Shown here: one piece after another, positions 24,208-33,490 of the stretch | How positions within the stretch are numbered: the first letter of the stretch is position 1 | How the letters are laid out: each line of letters begins with the position of its first letter | Source of the DNA: Oscillospiraceae bacterium | Lineage (GTDB): Bacteria > Bacillota > Clostridia > Oscillospirales > Oscillospiraceae | Assembly (NCBI GenBank): GCA_015068125.1 | Contig: SVLD01000013.1 | Span: 1 to 47,998, forward strand | Direction: 5' to 3' | DNA length: 47,998 bases | Translations under genes and position numbers: made by a program | Notes under the pieces: generated by a model | What the model was told of the DNA's origin: nothing | The model's database searches: none | What the model saw: the letters and a program-made list of their open reading frames with translations, nothing else

Positions 24208-24900
24208 ATGTTCTTTGTGCCGTTGGAAGGTTTGCGACAAGTTACTTATTTGGCGATCATTCTGCGAATTATCTGCGCGGTGGCCGTCGGTGGTTTGATC
24301 GGCCTGGAGCGGGGCATGAAAAACCGCCCTGCCGGTCTGCGGACCTATATGCTGGTGTGTGTGGGCTCCTGCCTCATCATGCTGACCAACCAATACCTGT
24401 ACCAGGTGTCCGGCGCCGGTGATCCCATGCGTCTGGGTGCCCAGGTAGTCAGCGGTATCGGCTTTTTGGGCGCGGGCACCATTATCGTCACCAAGCACAC
24501 CCAGATCAAGGGTCTGACTACCGCTGCCGGCTTGTGGGCTTCTGCCGGTGTGGGTCTGGCGCTGGGCGTTGGTTTTTACGAGGCTGCCCTGGTGGCTGGC
24601 CTGGCGGTGTTCTTCGTGCTCACCGGCCTGCAGAAGCTGGACAACAGAATGCGCAGCAAGACCCGCACCCTGGAGGTCTACATAGAAATCGCGGATTCTC
24701 TGAATATCGGCGCTCTGGTGCGCAGTGTCCGGGATATGAATGTGGAGATCGAGGATATCCAGCTGGAGCATGACACCGTTCCCGAGGACGGCGCCCGTTC
24801 TTTGATCGCCACCCTGAAATGCAAGAAGCGCACCGATCACAAGCCGCTGATGGATAAGATCCGCAAGATCGAGGGCGTTATTTATCTGGAAGAGCTGTAA
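24208..24900 (+). CDS. MgtC/SapB-family membrane protein
   Basis: A 230-residue protein with four or five N-terminal membrane helices and a soluble C-terminal domain. The family block RIICAVAVGGLIGLERGMKNRPAGLRTYMLVCVGS (by pieces: GGLIGLERG, RPAGLRTYMLV) and VVSGIGFLGAGTIIV are diagnostic. MgtC proteins affect magnesium homeostasis and F-type ATPase in pathogens; in gut clostridia the role is unclear. The C-terminal 75 residues look like an ACT-like regulatory domain. The ATG at 24208 has GGAGG 6 bases upstream, unlike the GTG at 24184. It is followed at 4 bases by the sugar kinase gene and likely cotranscribed with it. Confidence 0.9.
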   Translation: MFFVPLEGLRQVTYLAIILRIICAVAVGGLIGLERGMKNRPAGLRTYMLVCVGSCLIMLTNQYLYQVSGAGDPMRLGAQVVSGIGFLGAGTIIVTKHTQIKGLTTAAGLWASAGVGLALGVGFYEAALVAGLAVFFVLTGLQKLDNRMRSKTRTLEVYIEIADSLNIGALVRSVRDMNVEIEDIQLEHDTVPEDGARSLIATLKCKKRTDHKPLMDKIRKIEGVIYLEEL

Positions 24901-24904
24901 GATT

Positions 24905-25831
24905 ATGAAGATTTACACACTGACCCTTTCTCCTGCCTACGATGTCCACGCTGCGGCAAAGACCTTCGCCGCTTTCCACGAAAATTTAGCCACCGTTTCT
25001 TCCAGAGAAGCCGGCGGCAAGGGCGTGAATATCAGCCGGGCGCTGCATAATAACGGCGTTGCCAACACCGCTGTGGTGGTGCTGGGAAGGGATAACTGCA
25101 GCGAATTTCAGTCTGATTTGGAGAAAACCGGCATGGATTGCCTGTGTTTTTACCGCCCCGGCCGTATTCGGGAAAATTTGACCCTCCACTGTCCCGACAC
25201 CCCGGAAACCCGGATCAGCTTCACCGGCTTTACGGTGGATGCGGGCGTTCTGGAGGAAGTCCGGGGAGCATTGGACATTGACGAAAATACGGTGGTGACC
25301 TTTACCGGCCGGGTGCCGGAGGGTATTTCCATGGCCCAGACCAAGGCCTTTTTGAAGGAGCTGCAGGCTCTGGGCGCAAAGATCGTGCTAGATTCCCGTT
25401 CCTTTGATTTGGAGGATATCTGTGAGGTTCGCCCCTGGCTCATCAAACCCAACCAGGAGGAAATCTCCATGCTCTTCGGCTGTCCGATCGACACTGCGGA
25501 GCAGGCGCTGGAAAAAGCTCGGAAATTTGTGGATGCCGGGGTAGAAAATGTGATGGTATCCCTGGGTGGCGACGGTGCGGTGCTGATCCGTGACGGAAAG
25601 ATGTATCTGGCTGTGCCGCCGAAGCTCGAGCCGGTTTCCACCATCGGCGCCGGCGACAGCTTTATCGCCGGATTTCTGGCTGCAGCCAGGGAAAACGGCA
25701 CGCCGGAGGAATGTCTGAAAAATGCCTCCGCCTATGGCACCGCCGCCTGCCTGACGGCAGGCTCCCAGCCTCCGGAAATGGCGGATGTTGCGCGGATCCG
25801 GAAGGAAGTAAAGATCCGGGGATTGGTGTAA
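24905..25831 (+). CDS. PfkB-family sugar kinase, 1-phosphofructokinase type
   Basis: A 308-residue ribokinase-fold enzyme that phosphorylates a phosphosugar, most likely fructose 1-phosphate or tagatose 6-phosphate, to the bisphosphate. The start IYTLTLSPAYD and the GGKGVNISRAL motif are typical of the FruK/LacC branch; TIGAGDSFIAGF contains the catalytic base D251. Residue pattern N-x-x-E (KPNQEEISMLFG) marks the metal/phosphate site. No PTS or FruR gene adjoins, so the substrate is open. It follows mgtC by 4 bases and ends before a strong terminator. Confidence 0.9.
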   Translation: MKIYTLTLSPAYDVHAAAKTFAAFHENLATVSSREAGGKGVNISRALHNNGVANTAVVVLGRDNCSEFQSDLEKTGMDCLCFYRPGRIRENLTLHCPDTPETRISFTGFTVDAGVLEEVRGALDIDENTVVTFTGRVPEGISMAQTKAFLKELQALGAKIVLDSRSFDLEDICEVRPWLIKPNQEEISMLFGCPIDTAEQALEKARKFVDAGVENVMVSLGGDGAVLIRDGKMYLAVPPKLEPVSTIGAGDSFIAGFLAAARENGTPEECLKNASAYGTAACLTAGSQPPEMADVARIRKEVKIRGLV

Positions 25832-25850
25832 AATTTGATATTGTTCTGAC

Positions 25851-25882
25851 AGCAGGAGCCAACCGCCGGCTCCTGCTTTTTG
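25851..25882 (+). terminator. Terminator of mgtC-pfkB
   Basis: Stem AGCAGGAGCC / GGCTCCTGCT around AACCGCC's centre, followed by TTTTT. Confidence 0.92.
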
Positions 25883-25892
25883 CAAGTATCGC

Positions 25893-26035
25893 CTTGCCAT
25901 CCCCTTTGGGGTGAAGGGGATGGCTTTGCGGACGAGCAATGCTTGCCCTACGATATCTTGCGACAGTGAAATCATTGATTTAGGTTCGCTTTGCTACCCT
26001 CCCCTGGAGTCCCTGCCACAGGGATGATAAGTGCG
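25893..26035. repeat. Short dispersed repeats before the polysaccharide locus
   Basis: CCATCCCCTTTGGGGTGAAGGG and the GCGGACGAGCAATGCTTGCCC block (both given in part) resemble pieces at 22655 and 1264; a small stem TCCCTGCCACAGGGA follows at 26010. The remaining part of the gap to 26219 holds the promoter of the locus. Confidence 0.6.
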
Positions 26036-26080
26036 GGACAAAACTGGAAATTTTTGTATACAAAAAATAAAAGAATTAAC

Positions 26081-26109
26081 TTGAAAACATAGGCAATTCG
26101 TGGTATTGT
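26081..26109 (+). promoter_or_regulatory. Probable main promoter of the polysaccharide locus
   Basis: TTGAAA (26081-26086) and TATTGT (26104-26109), spacing 17, in a markedly AT-rich stretch; a TATACT at 26109 would give a spacing of 22. A leader of about 100 bases precedes the first gene and contains another TTGACA (26142-26147) without a good -10. Confidence 0.6.
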
Positions 26110-26219
26110 ATACTGTGATATAGAGTGAAAACTATGCCCTTTTGACAAAAAATATTCCAATCATCCCGGATTTGTGAGAAAAATCCGTATATGGTGGGAA
26201 AACAGAGGAGTTTTGCGCC

Positions 26220-26903
26220 ATGAACATGGTAGAAACAAGACCCGAGGAAATTACTCAAAAAACCCTGCTGGACAGAAAGGCCATTCTGCGCAAGGATCGC
26301 GGTTACTGGTTCCTTCGGAGAACCCAGGATATCATCCTTTCCCTGCTGGCCCTGTTGGTGCTGTGGCCGGTAATGCTGATTCTCGCGCTGATCATTGTCA
26401 TCGACAGCCCCGGCGCAGGCCCCTTCTATGCCCAGACCCGGGTGGGTCGCAACGGCAAGGAGTTCCGCTTCTATAAATTCCGTTCCATGTGTCCCAATGC
26501 GGACAAGCAGCTGGATTCTCTGCTGGAGCTGAATGAAATGGAAGGCCCGGTGTTTAAGATCAGGGAAGATCCCCGGATCACCCGGGTGGGCAAATTCATC
26601 CGCCGGACAAGCATCGATGAACTGCCCCAGCTGCTGAACGTCCTCAAGGGCGATATGAGCATTGTCGGCCCCCGTCCGGGTCTGCCCAGAGAAGTGGATC
26701 AGTACACCGAGTACGAAAAGCAGCGGCTCTATGTGACCCCCGGCCTGACCTGCTATTGGCAAATTCAGCCCAACCGCAACAGTCTGACCTTTGAACAGTG
26801 GCTGGAACTGGATCTGCAGTACATAAAGGAACGCAGCTTCGCTACCGACTGGAAGATCATCTTCAAGACTTTCAGCGCGGTGCTGGGAATGAACGGTGAG
26901 TAA
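26220..26903 (+). CDS. Initiating sugar-phosphate transferase (PF02397 phosphoglycosyl transferase)
   Basis: A 227-residue membrane enzyme that moves a sugar 1-phosphate from a nucleotide sugar to undecaprenyl phosphate, the first step of repeat-unit synthesis. A re-entrant hydrophobic segment (about 37-60, [20 protein letters not shown] in part) is followed by [70 protein letters not shown] by blocks (key motifs [19 protein letters not shown]), with the Asp-Glu pair catalytic in small monotopic enzymes. Short form without the N-terminal multi-helix part of WbaP. First gene of the locus, 3 bases before the next. Confidence 0.94.
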   Translation: MNMVETRPEEITQKTLLDRKAILRKDRGYWFLRRTQDIILSLLALLVLWPVMLILALIIVIDSPGAGPFYAQTRVGRNGKEFRFYKFRSMCPNADKQLDSLLELNEMEGPVFKIREDPRITRVGKFIRRTSIDELPQLLNVLKGDMSIVGPRPGLPREVDQYTEYEKQRLYVTPGLTCYWQIQPNRNSLTFEQWLELDLQYIKERSFATDWKIIFKTFSAVLGMNGE

Positions 26904-26906
26904 AAA

Positions 26907-28022
26907 ATGAAAATTACCATGTTTGGTCATAAGCGCATACCCTCCCGGGAGGGCGGCGTTGAGATCGTGGTGGAAGAGCTCTCTGCCCGGATGGCAGCCC
27001 AGGGGCACAAGGTCACCTGCTACAACCGGGGCGGTCATCATGTGGGCGGCGCCCAGTTTGATGAAGGCAGAGGCAAGCACTACAAGGGCGTTCGGTTAAA
27101 AACGGTGCCTACCCTGGATAAAAAAGGTCTGGCGGCGGTAACCTCCAGCTTTTTTGCCGGCTTTGCGGCGGCATTCAGCACCGCCAGGGTGGTGCATATC
27201 CATGCCGAGGGTCCGGCAGTGATGGCGTGGCTTCCCAGATTGTTCGGCAAGCGGGTTATCGTCACTGTCCACGGCCTGGACTGGCAGAGAGAAAAATGGA
27301 AGCATGGCTTCGGCGCGAAGTACATCCGCTGGGGCGAGAAAATGGCCGTAAAATACGCCCACGAGATCGTGGTGCTCAGCGAAAATGTGCAGAACTATTT
27401 CCGGGATACCTACGGCCGGAAGACGGTATTCATTCCAAACGGCGTTGCCAAGCCTGGAATTCTGCCCGCGGAGAAAATTGCGGCGGAATATGGCCTCCAA
27501 AAGGATGGCTACATCCTGTTTTTGGGTCGGCTGGTGCCGGAAAAGGGCATCCATTATCTCATCGAGGCCTTCAAAAATGTCAAAACCCATAAAAAATTGG
27601 TGATCGCCGGCAGCGCTTCGGATACCGATAGCTATGCCGCAAAGCTGCGTCAGCTGGCTGAGGGCGATGACCGGGTCGTGTTCACCGGCTTTGTCCAGGG
27701 AAAGCCCCTGCAGGAGCTGTACAGCAACGCATATATCTATGTTCTGCCCTCGGATCTGGAGGGTATGCCCCTGAGCCTGCTGGAGGCCATGAGCTACGGC
27801 AACTGCTGCCTGACCTCCGATATTCCCGAATGCGCCACGGTGACGGAGGATAAGGCCGTTACCTTCCCCAGGGGAAATGTGGCGGCGTTGGAAGAAGCTT
27901 TGCAGACGCTTTGCGATGACCCTGCCCGGGTGGCGGGATATCAGCAAGCTTCCGGTGATTTTATTTGCGAAAAATACAATTGGGACGATGTGGTAAAACA
28001 GACTTTGGAGCTGTATCAGTGA
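26907..28022 (+). CDS. GT4 glycosyltransferase with DUF1972-like N-terminus
   Basis: A 371-residue GT-B enzyme that adds a sugar to the lipid-linked acceptor at the inner membrane face. The start GHKRIPSREGGVEIVVEEL is the DUF1972 signature seen in rhamnosyl- and glucosyltransferases of capsule clusters. The C-terminal GT4 half has FLGRLVPEKGIHYLIEAF, VFTGFV and YVLPSDLEGMPLSLLEAMSYG, with the conserved E-x7-E. Probably the second enzyme in the assembly line by position. The donor sugar cannot be read from sequence. Confidence 0.92.
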   Translation: MKITMFGHKRIPSREGGVEIVVEELSARMAAQGHKVTCYNRGGHHVGGAQFDEGRGKHYKGVRLKTVPTLDKKGLAAVTSSFFAGFAAAFSTARVVHIHAEGPAVMAWLPRLFGKRVIVTVHGLDWQREKWKHGFGAKYIRWGEKMAVKYAHEIVVLSENVQNYFRDTYGRKTVFIPNGVAKPGILPAEKIAAEYGLQKDGYILFLGRLVPEKGIHYLIEAFKNVKTHKKLVIAGSASDTDSYAAKLRQLAEGDDRVVFTGFVQGKPLQELYSNAYIYVLPSDLEGMPLSLLEAMSYGNCCLTSDIPECATVTEDKAVTFPRGNVAALEEALQTLCDDPARVAGYQQASGDFICEKYNWDDVVKQTLELYQ

Positions 28023-28029
28023 GGTTTTT

Positions 28030-29241
28030 ATGAAAGTATTGCTGGTCAATAAATTTCATTATAAAAAGGGCGGCAGTGAAACCTACTATTTCACTGTGGC
28101 GGAGGCTTTGCGCCGCAGAGGCCATGAGGTGGTCTTTTTCGCCATGGAGGACGAGAAAAATCTGCCCTGCCAGCAAGATAAGTATTTTGTTTCCAAAGCC
28201 GCAGTGTCCGGCGGAATCAAAAACAAGCTGAACATGGTGCTGCACATCGCCTATTCCAAGGAAGCCTACCAGAAAATGAAGGCGCTGCTTGGGGAGGAAA
28301 AACCGGATCTGGTGATCTTAAATCTGGTACATAAGCAGATTTCCCTGTCCATCATCGATGCCATCCGGGAATACGACAAAAAACTTCCCATTTTCTGGAC
28401 CATGCACGATCTCATCGCCATTTGCCCGGCCTACACCATGCTGGACGGCAAGGGTCAGATCTGCGAAAAGTGCCGGGACGGCAATTTTAAGCCATGTGTG
28501 GAGAATCGGTGCATCCGGGGCAGTCGGCTTATGAGCATGCTGTCAAAATACGAGGCCGATTACATCCGCAAAAGAAAATGGTACGACGAAGTGGATCTTT
28601 ACATCTGCCCCTCGGAATTTTACCGGAAGAAGCTGACCTGCGCGGGCTTTACCAAAAGCCCCATCGTGACCATGCGAAACCCCCTGCCCTTGGATACGGT
28701 ATATGAAGAGAATCCCGGTGGGGATTATGTGCTGTATTTTGGCCGCCTGGCCCAGGAAAAGGGCGTAAAGCAGCTGCTGGACGCCGCGGCCCTCGCCGGC
28801 TGCCGGCTGGTTGTTCTGGGTACAGGCCCGGCAGAAGACGAGCTGAAGGCCTGCGCCAAGGATATGCCCAATGTGGAATTTAAGGGCTTCCAGACAGGAA
28901 AAGCCCTGGAAGATTTTGTAAAAAACAGCCGCTGTGTGGTGCTGCCGTCCCAGTGGTATGAAAACGGCCCTTACAGTGCCATGGAAGCCATGGCCGCAGG
29001 CAAGCCCCTCATCGTTTCCGCCAACGGCGGCCTGCCGGAGTTGGTGGATGAGGGAGAAAACGGCTATGTCTACCGGGGCGGCGCGGAAGCCCTGGCTATG
29101 TGCATCCGTAAGATGATGGCGCTGAGCGAGGAAGATTACGGGCAGATGTCCCGCAGCGCTGTGGAAAAGGCCCGGGCTCTGTTTGACCCGGAGGGATATG
29201 TATTGGCTTTGGAAGAAGCCTTTGAGAAGGCAACTGTGTAA
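28030..29241 (+). CDS. GT4 glycosyltransferase with a Cys-rich insertion
   Basis: A 403-residue GT-B enzyme. N-terminal NKFHYKKGGSETYYFTVAEAL is the acceptor-side motif of this GT4 subgroup, and the C-terminal domain has YFGRLAQEKGVKQLLDAA, VEFKGFQTGKAL and PSQWYENGPYSAMEAMAAGKPL. Between them IWTMHDLIAICPAYTMLDGKGQICEKCRDGNFKPCVENRC (by blocks: CPAYTM, CEKC, PCVENRC) has four clustered cysteines, which are common in this subgroup and may bind metal. It begins 7 bases after the preceding gene. Confidence 0.92.
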   Translation: MKVLLVNKFHYKKGGSETYYFTVAEALRRRGHEVVFFAMEDEKNLPCQQDKYFVSKAAVSGGIKNKLNMVLHIAYSKEAYQKMKALLGEEKPDLVILNLVHKQISLSIIDAIREYDKKLPIFWTMHDLIAICPAYTMLDGKGQICEKCRDGNFKPCVENRCIRGSRLMSMLSKYEADYIRKRKWYDEVDLYICPSEFYRKKLTCAGFTKSPIVTMRNPLPLDTVYEENPGGDYVLYFGRLAQEKGVKQLLDAAALAGCRLVVLGTGPAEDELKACAKDMPNVEFKGFQTGKALEDFVKNSRCVVLPSQWYENGPYSAMEAMAAGKPLIVSANGGLPELVDEGENGYVYRGGAEALAMCIRKMMALSEEDYGQMSRSAVEKARALFDPEGYVLALEEAFEKATV

Positions 29242-29273
29242 GTTTTGGTAATTTGGAAAGATTTAGGTGATCA

Positions 29274-30329
29274 ATGATTATGAAAAGAACAAGAGAAACA
29301 TGGGTCGATTTGACGAAGGTGCTGGCTTGTGTACTGGTTGCCCTGGGACACTTCTTCCAGGGTTTGGCAGGCGCGGATATTATCGGTGTCTCTGCGGTTT
29401 ATACATGGTTCAAGCAAACCATTTATTATTTCCATGTACCGCTGTTTTTCCTGTGCAGCGGCTATCTGTATCAGAAAGGCGCACCGGTAAAGTCCTTTAA
29501 GGACTGGAAAGCCAATGTAGTTAAGAAACTGGTTGTTCTGGGTGTGCCCTTTGCGGTGTTCTCCTGTCTGTCCTGGGGACTGAAGATGGTCTTTGCCGCG
29601 GAAGTCAATAATCCGGCGGGAGATCTGCTGCAGATTCTGTTTATCCACCCCTCGTCGCCTTACTGGTATTTGTACACTCTGTTTTTCATGTTTCTGATAA
29701 CACCTACCATGAACAATAAGGGCGCGGCTTTTGCCATCGGCGCTATGGCTGCCGGCGTGAAGTGGGTGGCCCTGAACTGGAGCACCACGAATATTTTTGC
29801 CGTGTCCTCTCTGATGAATCATGAGATCTGGTTCGTGCTGGGCATGGTTATCGCCTTTGTGGACCTGCCCAAGCTGCTGCGGAAGCAGAGAAATATGCAG
29901 TTTGTGGGACTGATTATGTCTGTTTTGTTTGTGGCAGGCAGCGTGGCGGTATATTCCCGTCGGCTGAATTCCAACATTCTGACCTTTATGTTTGGCATCT
30001 TCGGCTGCAGCGCGGCAGTCATTACCGCCATTACCGCCAAATTCTCCGATGAAACCAAAAAGACCTTCCAGTCCCTGGCCGACTACACCATGCCGGTGTT
30101 TTTGATGCATACCATATTCGCCGCAGGCTTAAGAAGCGTGCTGCTGAAGTTTGGCGTGACCAATGCCACTATCCACATCGCAGCCGGTCTGTTCATCAGC
30201 TTTGCAGGCCCGGTGCTGGTGGGCTTTGTGCTGAAAAAGCTCAAGTGGGCGGAATTCATTCTCTATCCCGGAAAGTTCATTAAATTCAAAGCGGATAAAG
30301 AGGTGCAGAAGCATGGCCGGAAAGCTTAA
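29274..30329 (+). CDS. O-acyltransferase, acyltransferase family 3
   Basis: A 351-residue protein with about ten membrane helices that probably acetylates the repeat unit. The start RETWVDLTKVLACVLVALGHFFQGL contains the conserved His; YYFHVPLFFLCSGYLY is the second family block. A late segment LADYTMPVFLMHTIFAAG is also typical. The start could be 29274 or the in-frame ATG at 29280; AGGTGA lies upstream of both. Its last 17 bases overlap the radical SAM gene in another frame, implying coupled translation. Confidence 0.9.
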   Translation: MIMKRTRETWVDLTKVLACVLVALGHFFQGLAGADIIGVSAVYTWFKQTIYYFHVPLFFLCSGYLYQKGAPVKSFKDWKANVVKKLVVLGVPFAVFSCLSWGLKMVFAAEVNNPAGDLLQILFIHPSSPYWYLYTLFFMFLITPTMNNKGAAFAIGAMAAGVKWVALNWSTTNIFAVSSLMNHEIWFVLGMVIAFVDLPKLLRKQRNMQFVGLIMSVLFVAGSVAVYSRRLNSNILTFMFGIFGCSAAVITAITAKFSDETKKTFQSLADYTMPVFLMHTIFAAGLRSVLLKFGVTNATIHIAAGLFISFAGPVLVGFVLKKLKWAEFILYPGKFIKFKADKEVQKHGRKA

Positions 30330-31482
30330 CGGAACCGTTATCGTAACCTATCGGTGCAACGCCCGGTGCAATATGTGCAACCGGTATAAAGCCCCCTCCA
30401 AGCCGGAGGAGGAGATCTCTATTGAGACCATTCGCAAGCTGCCGCCGATGTACTTTACCAATATTACCGGCGGTGAGCCCTTCATTCGTACCGATCTGAA
30501 GGATATTGTCCGGGAGCTGTACAAAAAGAGTGACCGCATCGTCATCTCTACCAACGGTTTCTTTACCGATCGGATCGTGGATCTGTGCAAGGAATTTCCC
30601 AACATCGGTATCCGCATCTCCATTGAGGGCCTGGAAGAGACCAATAACGAAATCCGCGGCCTGGCCGATGGCTACAACCGGGGCTACACCACCTTGAAAA
30701 CCCTCCGGGAAATGGGCATGAAGGATGTGGGCTTCGGCATGACGGTGCAGGATAAGAACGCGCCGGACTTGGTGCCCCTGTACCAAATCTCCAACGAGAT
30801 GGGTATGGAATTTGCCACCGCGTCCCTGCACAACAGCTTCTATTTCGTGGAGGCCAAGAACATCATCCACGACCGACCCATGGTCGCCAAGCATTTCGAA
30901 GACCTGATCAATGAACTGCTCCGGTCCAAGAGCCCCAAAAAGTGGATGCGGGCTTATTTCAATCATGGCCTCATCAACTATATCTATGGCCAGAAGCGGC
31001 TGCTGAAGTGCGACATGAGCTTCGACACCTTCTTCATCGACCCCTACGGCGATGTGATGCCCTGCAACGGTACCAAGGATAAGGAAGTCATGGGTAACCT
31101 GAATGAGCAGACCTGGGACGAGCTGTGGAACAGCAAGGAAGCGGAAGCAGTGCGCAGCAAGGTGCGCTGCTGCGACCGGGATTGCTGGATGATCGGCTCC
31201 GTTTCTCCGGCAATGCACAAGTATATCTGGGTGCCCGGTATGTGGGTGGTTTGGCACAAGTTCAAATCCCTGTTTACCAAGAAGCCCTACTCCATGTATG
31301 AAAACAAGATCGTCCGGGACTACCGGGACGGCAAGGTCACCAAGGAAGACCTGGACAAATGCTCTACCTGCGACCTCTGCGCCACCGTCAACGACGGTCT
31401 GTCCGATGCCTCCAAGGAGCAGCTGAAGGACAAGACCGGCGAGGAGATCGTGGACGCCGATATCGCTCAGCAGATGAAATAA
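30313..31482 (+). CDS. Radical SAM/SPASM-domain protein inside the polysaccharide locus
   Basis: A 389-residue iron-sulfur enzyme. The radical SAM motif is CNARCNMC (C15, C19, C22), followed by the glycine block TGGEPF and the TNGFF and ISIEG motifs of the partial TIM barrel. The second half has SPASM-like cysteines: CDMSFDTFFIDPYGDVMPC, then CCDRDC and CSTCDLC near the C-terminus, enough for auxiliary clusters. Such enzymes modify peptides or small molecules, and some act on nucleotide sugars or lipid-linked glycans; no substrate peptide gene is visible. It overlaps the acyltransferase gene and precedes a glycosyltransferase by 12 bases, so it belongs to the operon. The function is inferred only from context. 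Confidence 0.92.
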   Translation: MAGKLNGTVIVTYRCNARCNMCNRYKAPSKPEEEISIETIRKLPPMYFTNITGGEPFIRTDLKDIVRELYKKSDRIVISTNGFFTDRIVDLCKEFPNIGIRISIEGLEETNNEIRGLADGYNRGYTTLKTLREMGMKDVGFGMTVQDKNAPDLVPLYQISNEMGMEFATASLHNSFYFVEAKNIIHDRPMVAKHFEDLINELLRSKSPKKWMRAYFNHGLINYIYGQKRLLKCDMSFDTFFIDPYGDVMPCNGTKDKEVMGNLNEQTWDELWNSKEAEAVRSKVRCCDRDCWMIGSVSPAMHKYIWVPGMWVVWHKFKSLFTKKPYSMYENKIVRDYRDGKVTKEDLDKCSTCDLCATVNDGLSDASKEQLKDKTGEEIVDADIAQQMK

Positions 31483-31494
31483 GGGGAGATCAAC

Positions 31495-32724
31495 GTGAAC
31501 ATTTTGTATATTGCGTATTCCTGCTCGCCCTATCACGGAAGTGAGGACAAGATCGGCTGGAGCTTGCCTATGGAAAGCGCAAAAACCAACAATGTTTTCG
31601 TAATCACCAAAGAAGAACAGAGAACCTATATTGCGCAGTATTTCCAAAGCAATCCCGGAGGGAATATCCGGTTTTACTATGTAGATATCCCCAATGTGTT
31701 CAAAAAGCTGTTCAAAGGCCCCCTGTACTCCGGCAGATTGAATATCTGGAATCGCCGGGCACAGCAGGTGGCGAAGGAAATCTGTGAAAAAGAGGGCATA
31801 GATGTTATACATCAAATCGCTCCCGTGGAATTCAGAAGCATCGGCGCCTACGGCAAGATTCCCGGTGTAAAGTTTGTCTGCGGCCCAATGGGCGGCGGTG
31901 AGTATATCCCCAAGGGACTGCGACCCTATGCCAAAGGGCACGGACTGGTGGAAATCGTAAGAGCCCTGGCCAATGCCTGGTATAAATGCAAACTGGGTCT
32001 TGCGGGAACTTTCCGGCGCTGCGATAAGCTGCTGTTTTCCAACCGGGAGACCCGGAGCTATCTGCGGCAGCATCTGCCCAAGGTGCAGCATCCGAAAATT
32101 ATGACTGAGATCGGTATCGATATCACAGAGATTTCTGAAAATCCAAGAAAAGCCCCCGGCGAAAAACGCAGGTTTTTGGTAGCCGGACGGCTGGTGTACA
32201 GAAAAGGCCACGCCCTGCTGCTGGACGCTCTGGAGCAGCTCCCGGAGGAAATGGATTATGAATGCCGGATCGTGGGCGACGGCCCGGAATATGAAACCAT
32301 CAAAAATCGCTGCCAAAGCAGCGAAAAGCTCAGCAAGCATGTGGTTCTGACAGGCGCAATTCCTTACGCCCGGATGGTGGAGGAATATGACCGTGCTGAT
32401 GTGTTTGTGATGCCCAGCCTGCGGGAAACGACAGGTACGGTTTTGCTGGAGGCCATGTCCAAGGGAATCCCGGTGATCACTGTGGGCAGATTCGGCGGTG
32501 CGGTGCTTTTGGATGAACATACGGGCTGGCATTACGACGGAAACAGCAGGCAGGACTATGTTGCCAACCTGAAAAAGGCCGTAACCGAATGCATCCAAAA
32601 CCCTGAGGAAATCTCCCGTCGGGGCGAAAATGCCCGAAAAAAGGCAGAAAACTACACCTGGCAGAGAAAAATGGTGTATTTTCAGGAGCTTTACAACGAA
32701 GTATCCGTGACCGGGGAAGACTAA
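31495..32724 (+). CDS. GT4 glycosyltransferase
   Basis: A 409-residue GT-B enzyme. The start NILYIAYSCSPYHGSEDKIGWSL matches the GT4 subgroup with a GSE acceptor loop, and PMGGGEYIP a mid-protein glycine loop. The C-terminal half has LVAGRLVYRKGHALLLDAL, VVLTGAIPYARM and FVMPSLRETTGTVLLEAMSKGIPVI with the E-x7-E motif. The start is GTG at 31495, with AAGGGGAG upstream. Adds a later sugar of the repeat unit; donor unknown. Confidence 0.92.
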   Translation: MNILYIAYSCSPYHGSEDKIGWSLPMESAKTNNVFVITKEEQRTYIAQYFQSNPGGNIRFYYVDIPNVFKKLFKGPLYSGRLNIWNRRAQQVAKEICEKEGIDVIHQIAPVEFRSIGAYGKIPGVKFVCGPMGGGEYIPKGLRPYAKGHGLVEIVRALANAWYKCKLGLAGTFRRCDKLLFSNRETRSYLRQHLPKVQHPKIMTEIGIDITEISENPRKAPGEKRRFLVAGRLVYRKGHALLLDALEQLPEEMDYECRIVGDGPEYETIKNRCQSSEKLSKHVVLTGAIPYARMVEEYDRADVFVMPSLRETTGTVLLEAMSKGIPVITVGRFGGAVLLDEHTGWHYDGNSRQDYVANLKKAVTECIQNPEEISRRGENARKKAENYTWQRKMVYFQELYNEVSVTGED

Positions 32725-32770
32725 GAGCCGGTCTTGCGCACAGAAAATACCGTGTTTCGGAGGGAAGGAT

Positions 32771-33478
32771 ATGGACAATCAGGTGGCCATACCAAAATAT
32801 ATCCATTATTGCTGGTTTGGCGGAAATCCCCTGCCGAAGCAATTCGAGAAATACATCGCGACCTGGAAAAAATGGTTTCCGGATTATGAGATTATCCGAT
32901 GGGATGAATCCAATTTCCCAATTCATGAATTTGCCTACGCCCGGGAAGCTATGGAGGCCGGAAAAATGGCCTTCGTCAGCGATGTGGCGCGGATCTACGC
33001 CCTGAACAAAATGGGCGGTGTGTATTTTGATACCGATGTGGAGGTCGTTGGCTCCTTTGACAGGATCCTGGAGGGGGAAGTCGCCGTTCTGGGAACAGAA
33101 ACGGCAGGAGAAACCATCGGCACCGGCTTTATGGCCTTTGTCCCCGGGCATCCCCTGTGCCAAAAAATGCTGCATTACTATGAAACCCATAGCTATCTGG
33201 AGCAGGACAGCACCTTGTCCAATACCATTATTTTGGCAGAATTGGTGGCGAAGCAATATGGCATTGCCCCGGCGGAACGCCTGCAAAGAGGGGCGGATGT
33301 GGTGATTTATCCCAGCCGGTATTTTACCGCCTTTGACGGACATACAGGCCGGTATCTTATTACGAAGGATACCTGCTGTGTCCATCATTTCGCGGCCTCC
33401 TGGTTTTCCCCCGGGAGAAGATTAAAGGACAGAATCGTCCGGTTTGTTCACAGAGTGGGCAATATGAAAAAACGCTAA
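32771..33478 (+). CDS. DXD-type glycosyltransferase (capsule GT32-like)
   Basis: A 235-residue GT-A enzyme. IPKYIHYCWFGGNPLP at the start and FPDYEIIRWDE, KMAFVSDVARIYALNKMGGVYFDTDVEVV in the middle are the signatures of the Gly_transf_sug (PF04488) family; DTD is the metal-binding DXD. The C-terminal HHFAASW is typical as well. It sits 46 bases after the preceding gene, with GGAGG before the ATG. Confidence 0.92.
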   Translation: MDNQVAIPKYIHYCWFGGNPLPKQFEKYIATWKKWFPDYEIIRWDESNFPIHEFAYAREAMEAGKMAFVSDVARIYALNKMGGVYFDTDVEVVGSFDRILEGEVAVLGTETAGETIGTGFMAFVPGHPLCQKMLHYYETHSYLEQDSTLSNTIILAELVAKQYGIAPAERLQRGADVVIYPSRYFTAFDGHTGRYLITKDTCCVHHFAASWFSPGRRLKDRIVRFVHRVGNMKKR

Positions 33479-33490
33479 GGATGGCGGAGT

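Noticed and set aside
29274..29500. A second gene in another frame at the start of the acyltransferase.
   Set aside because: A short frame without motif; the acyltransferase frame is continuous and has the family blocks.
30286..32778. An 830-codon minus-strand frame across the radical SAM and GT4 genes.
   Set aside because: Antisense shadow of two recognisable genes; no promoter, ribosome site or domain.
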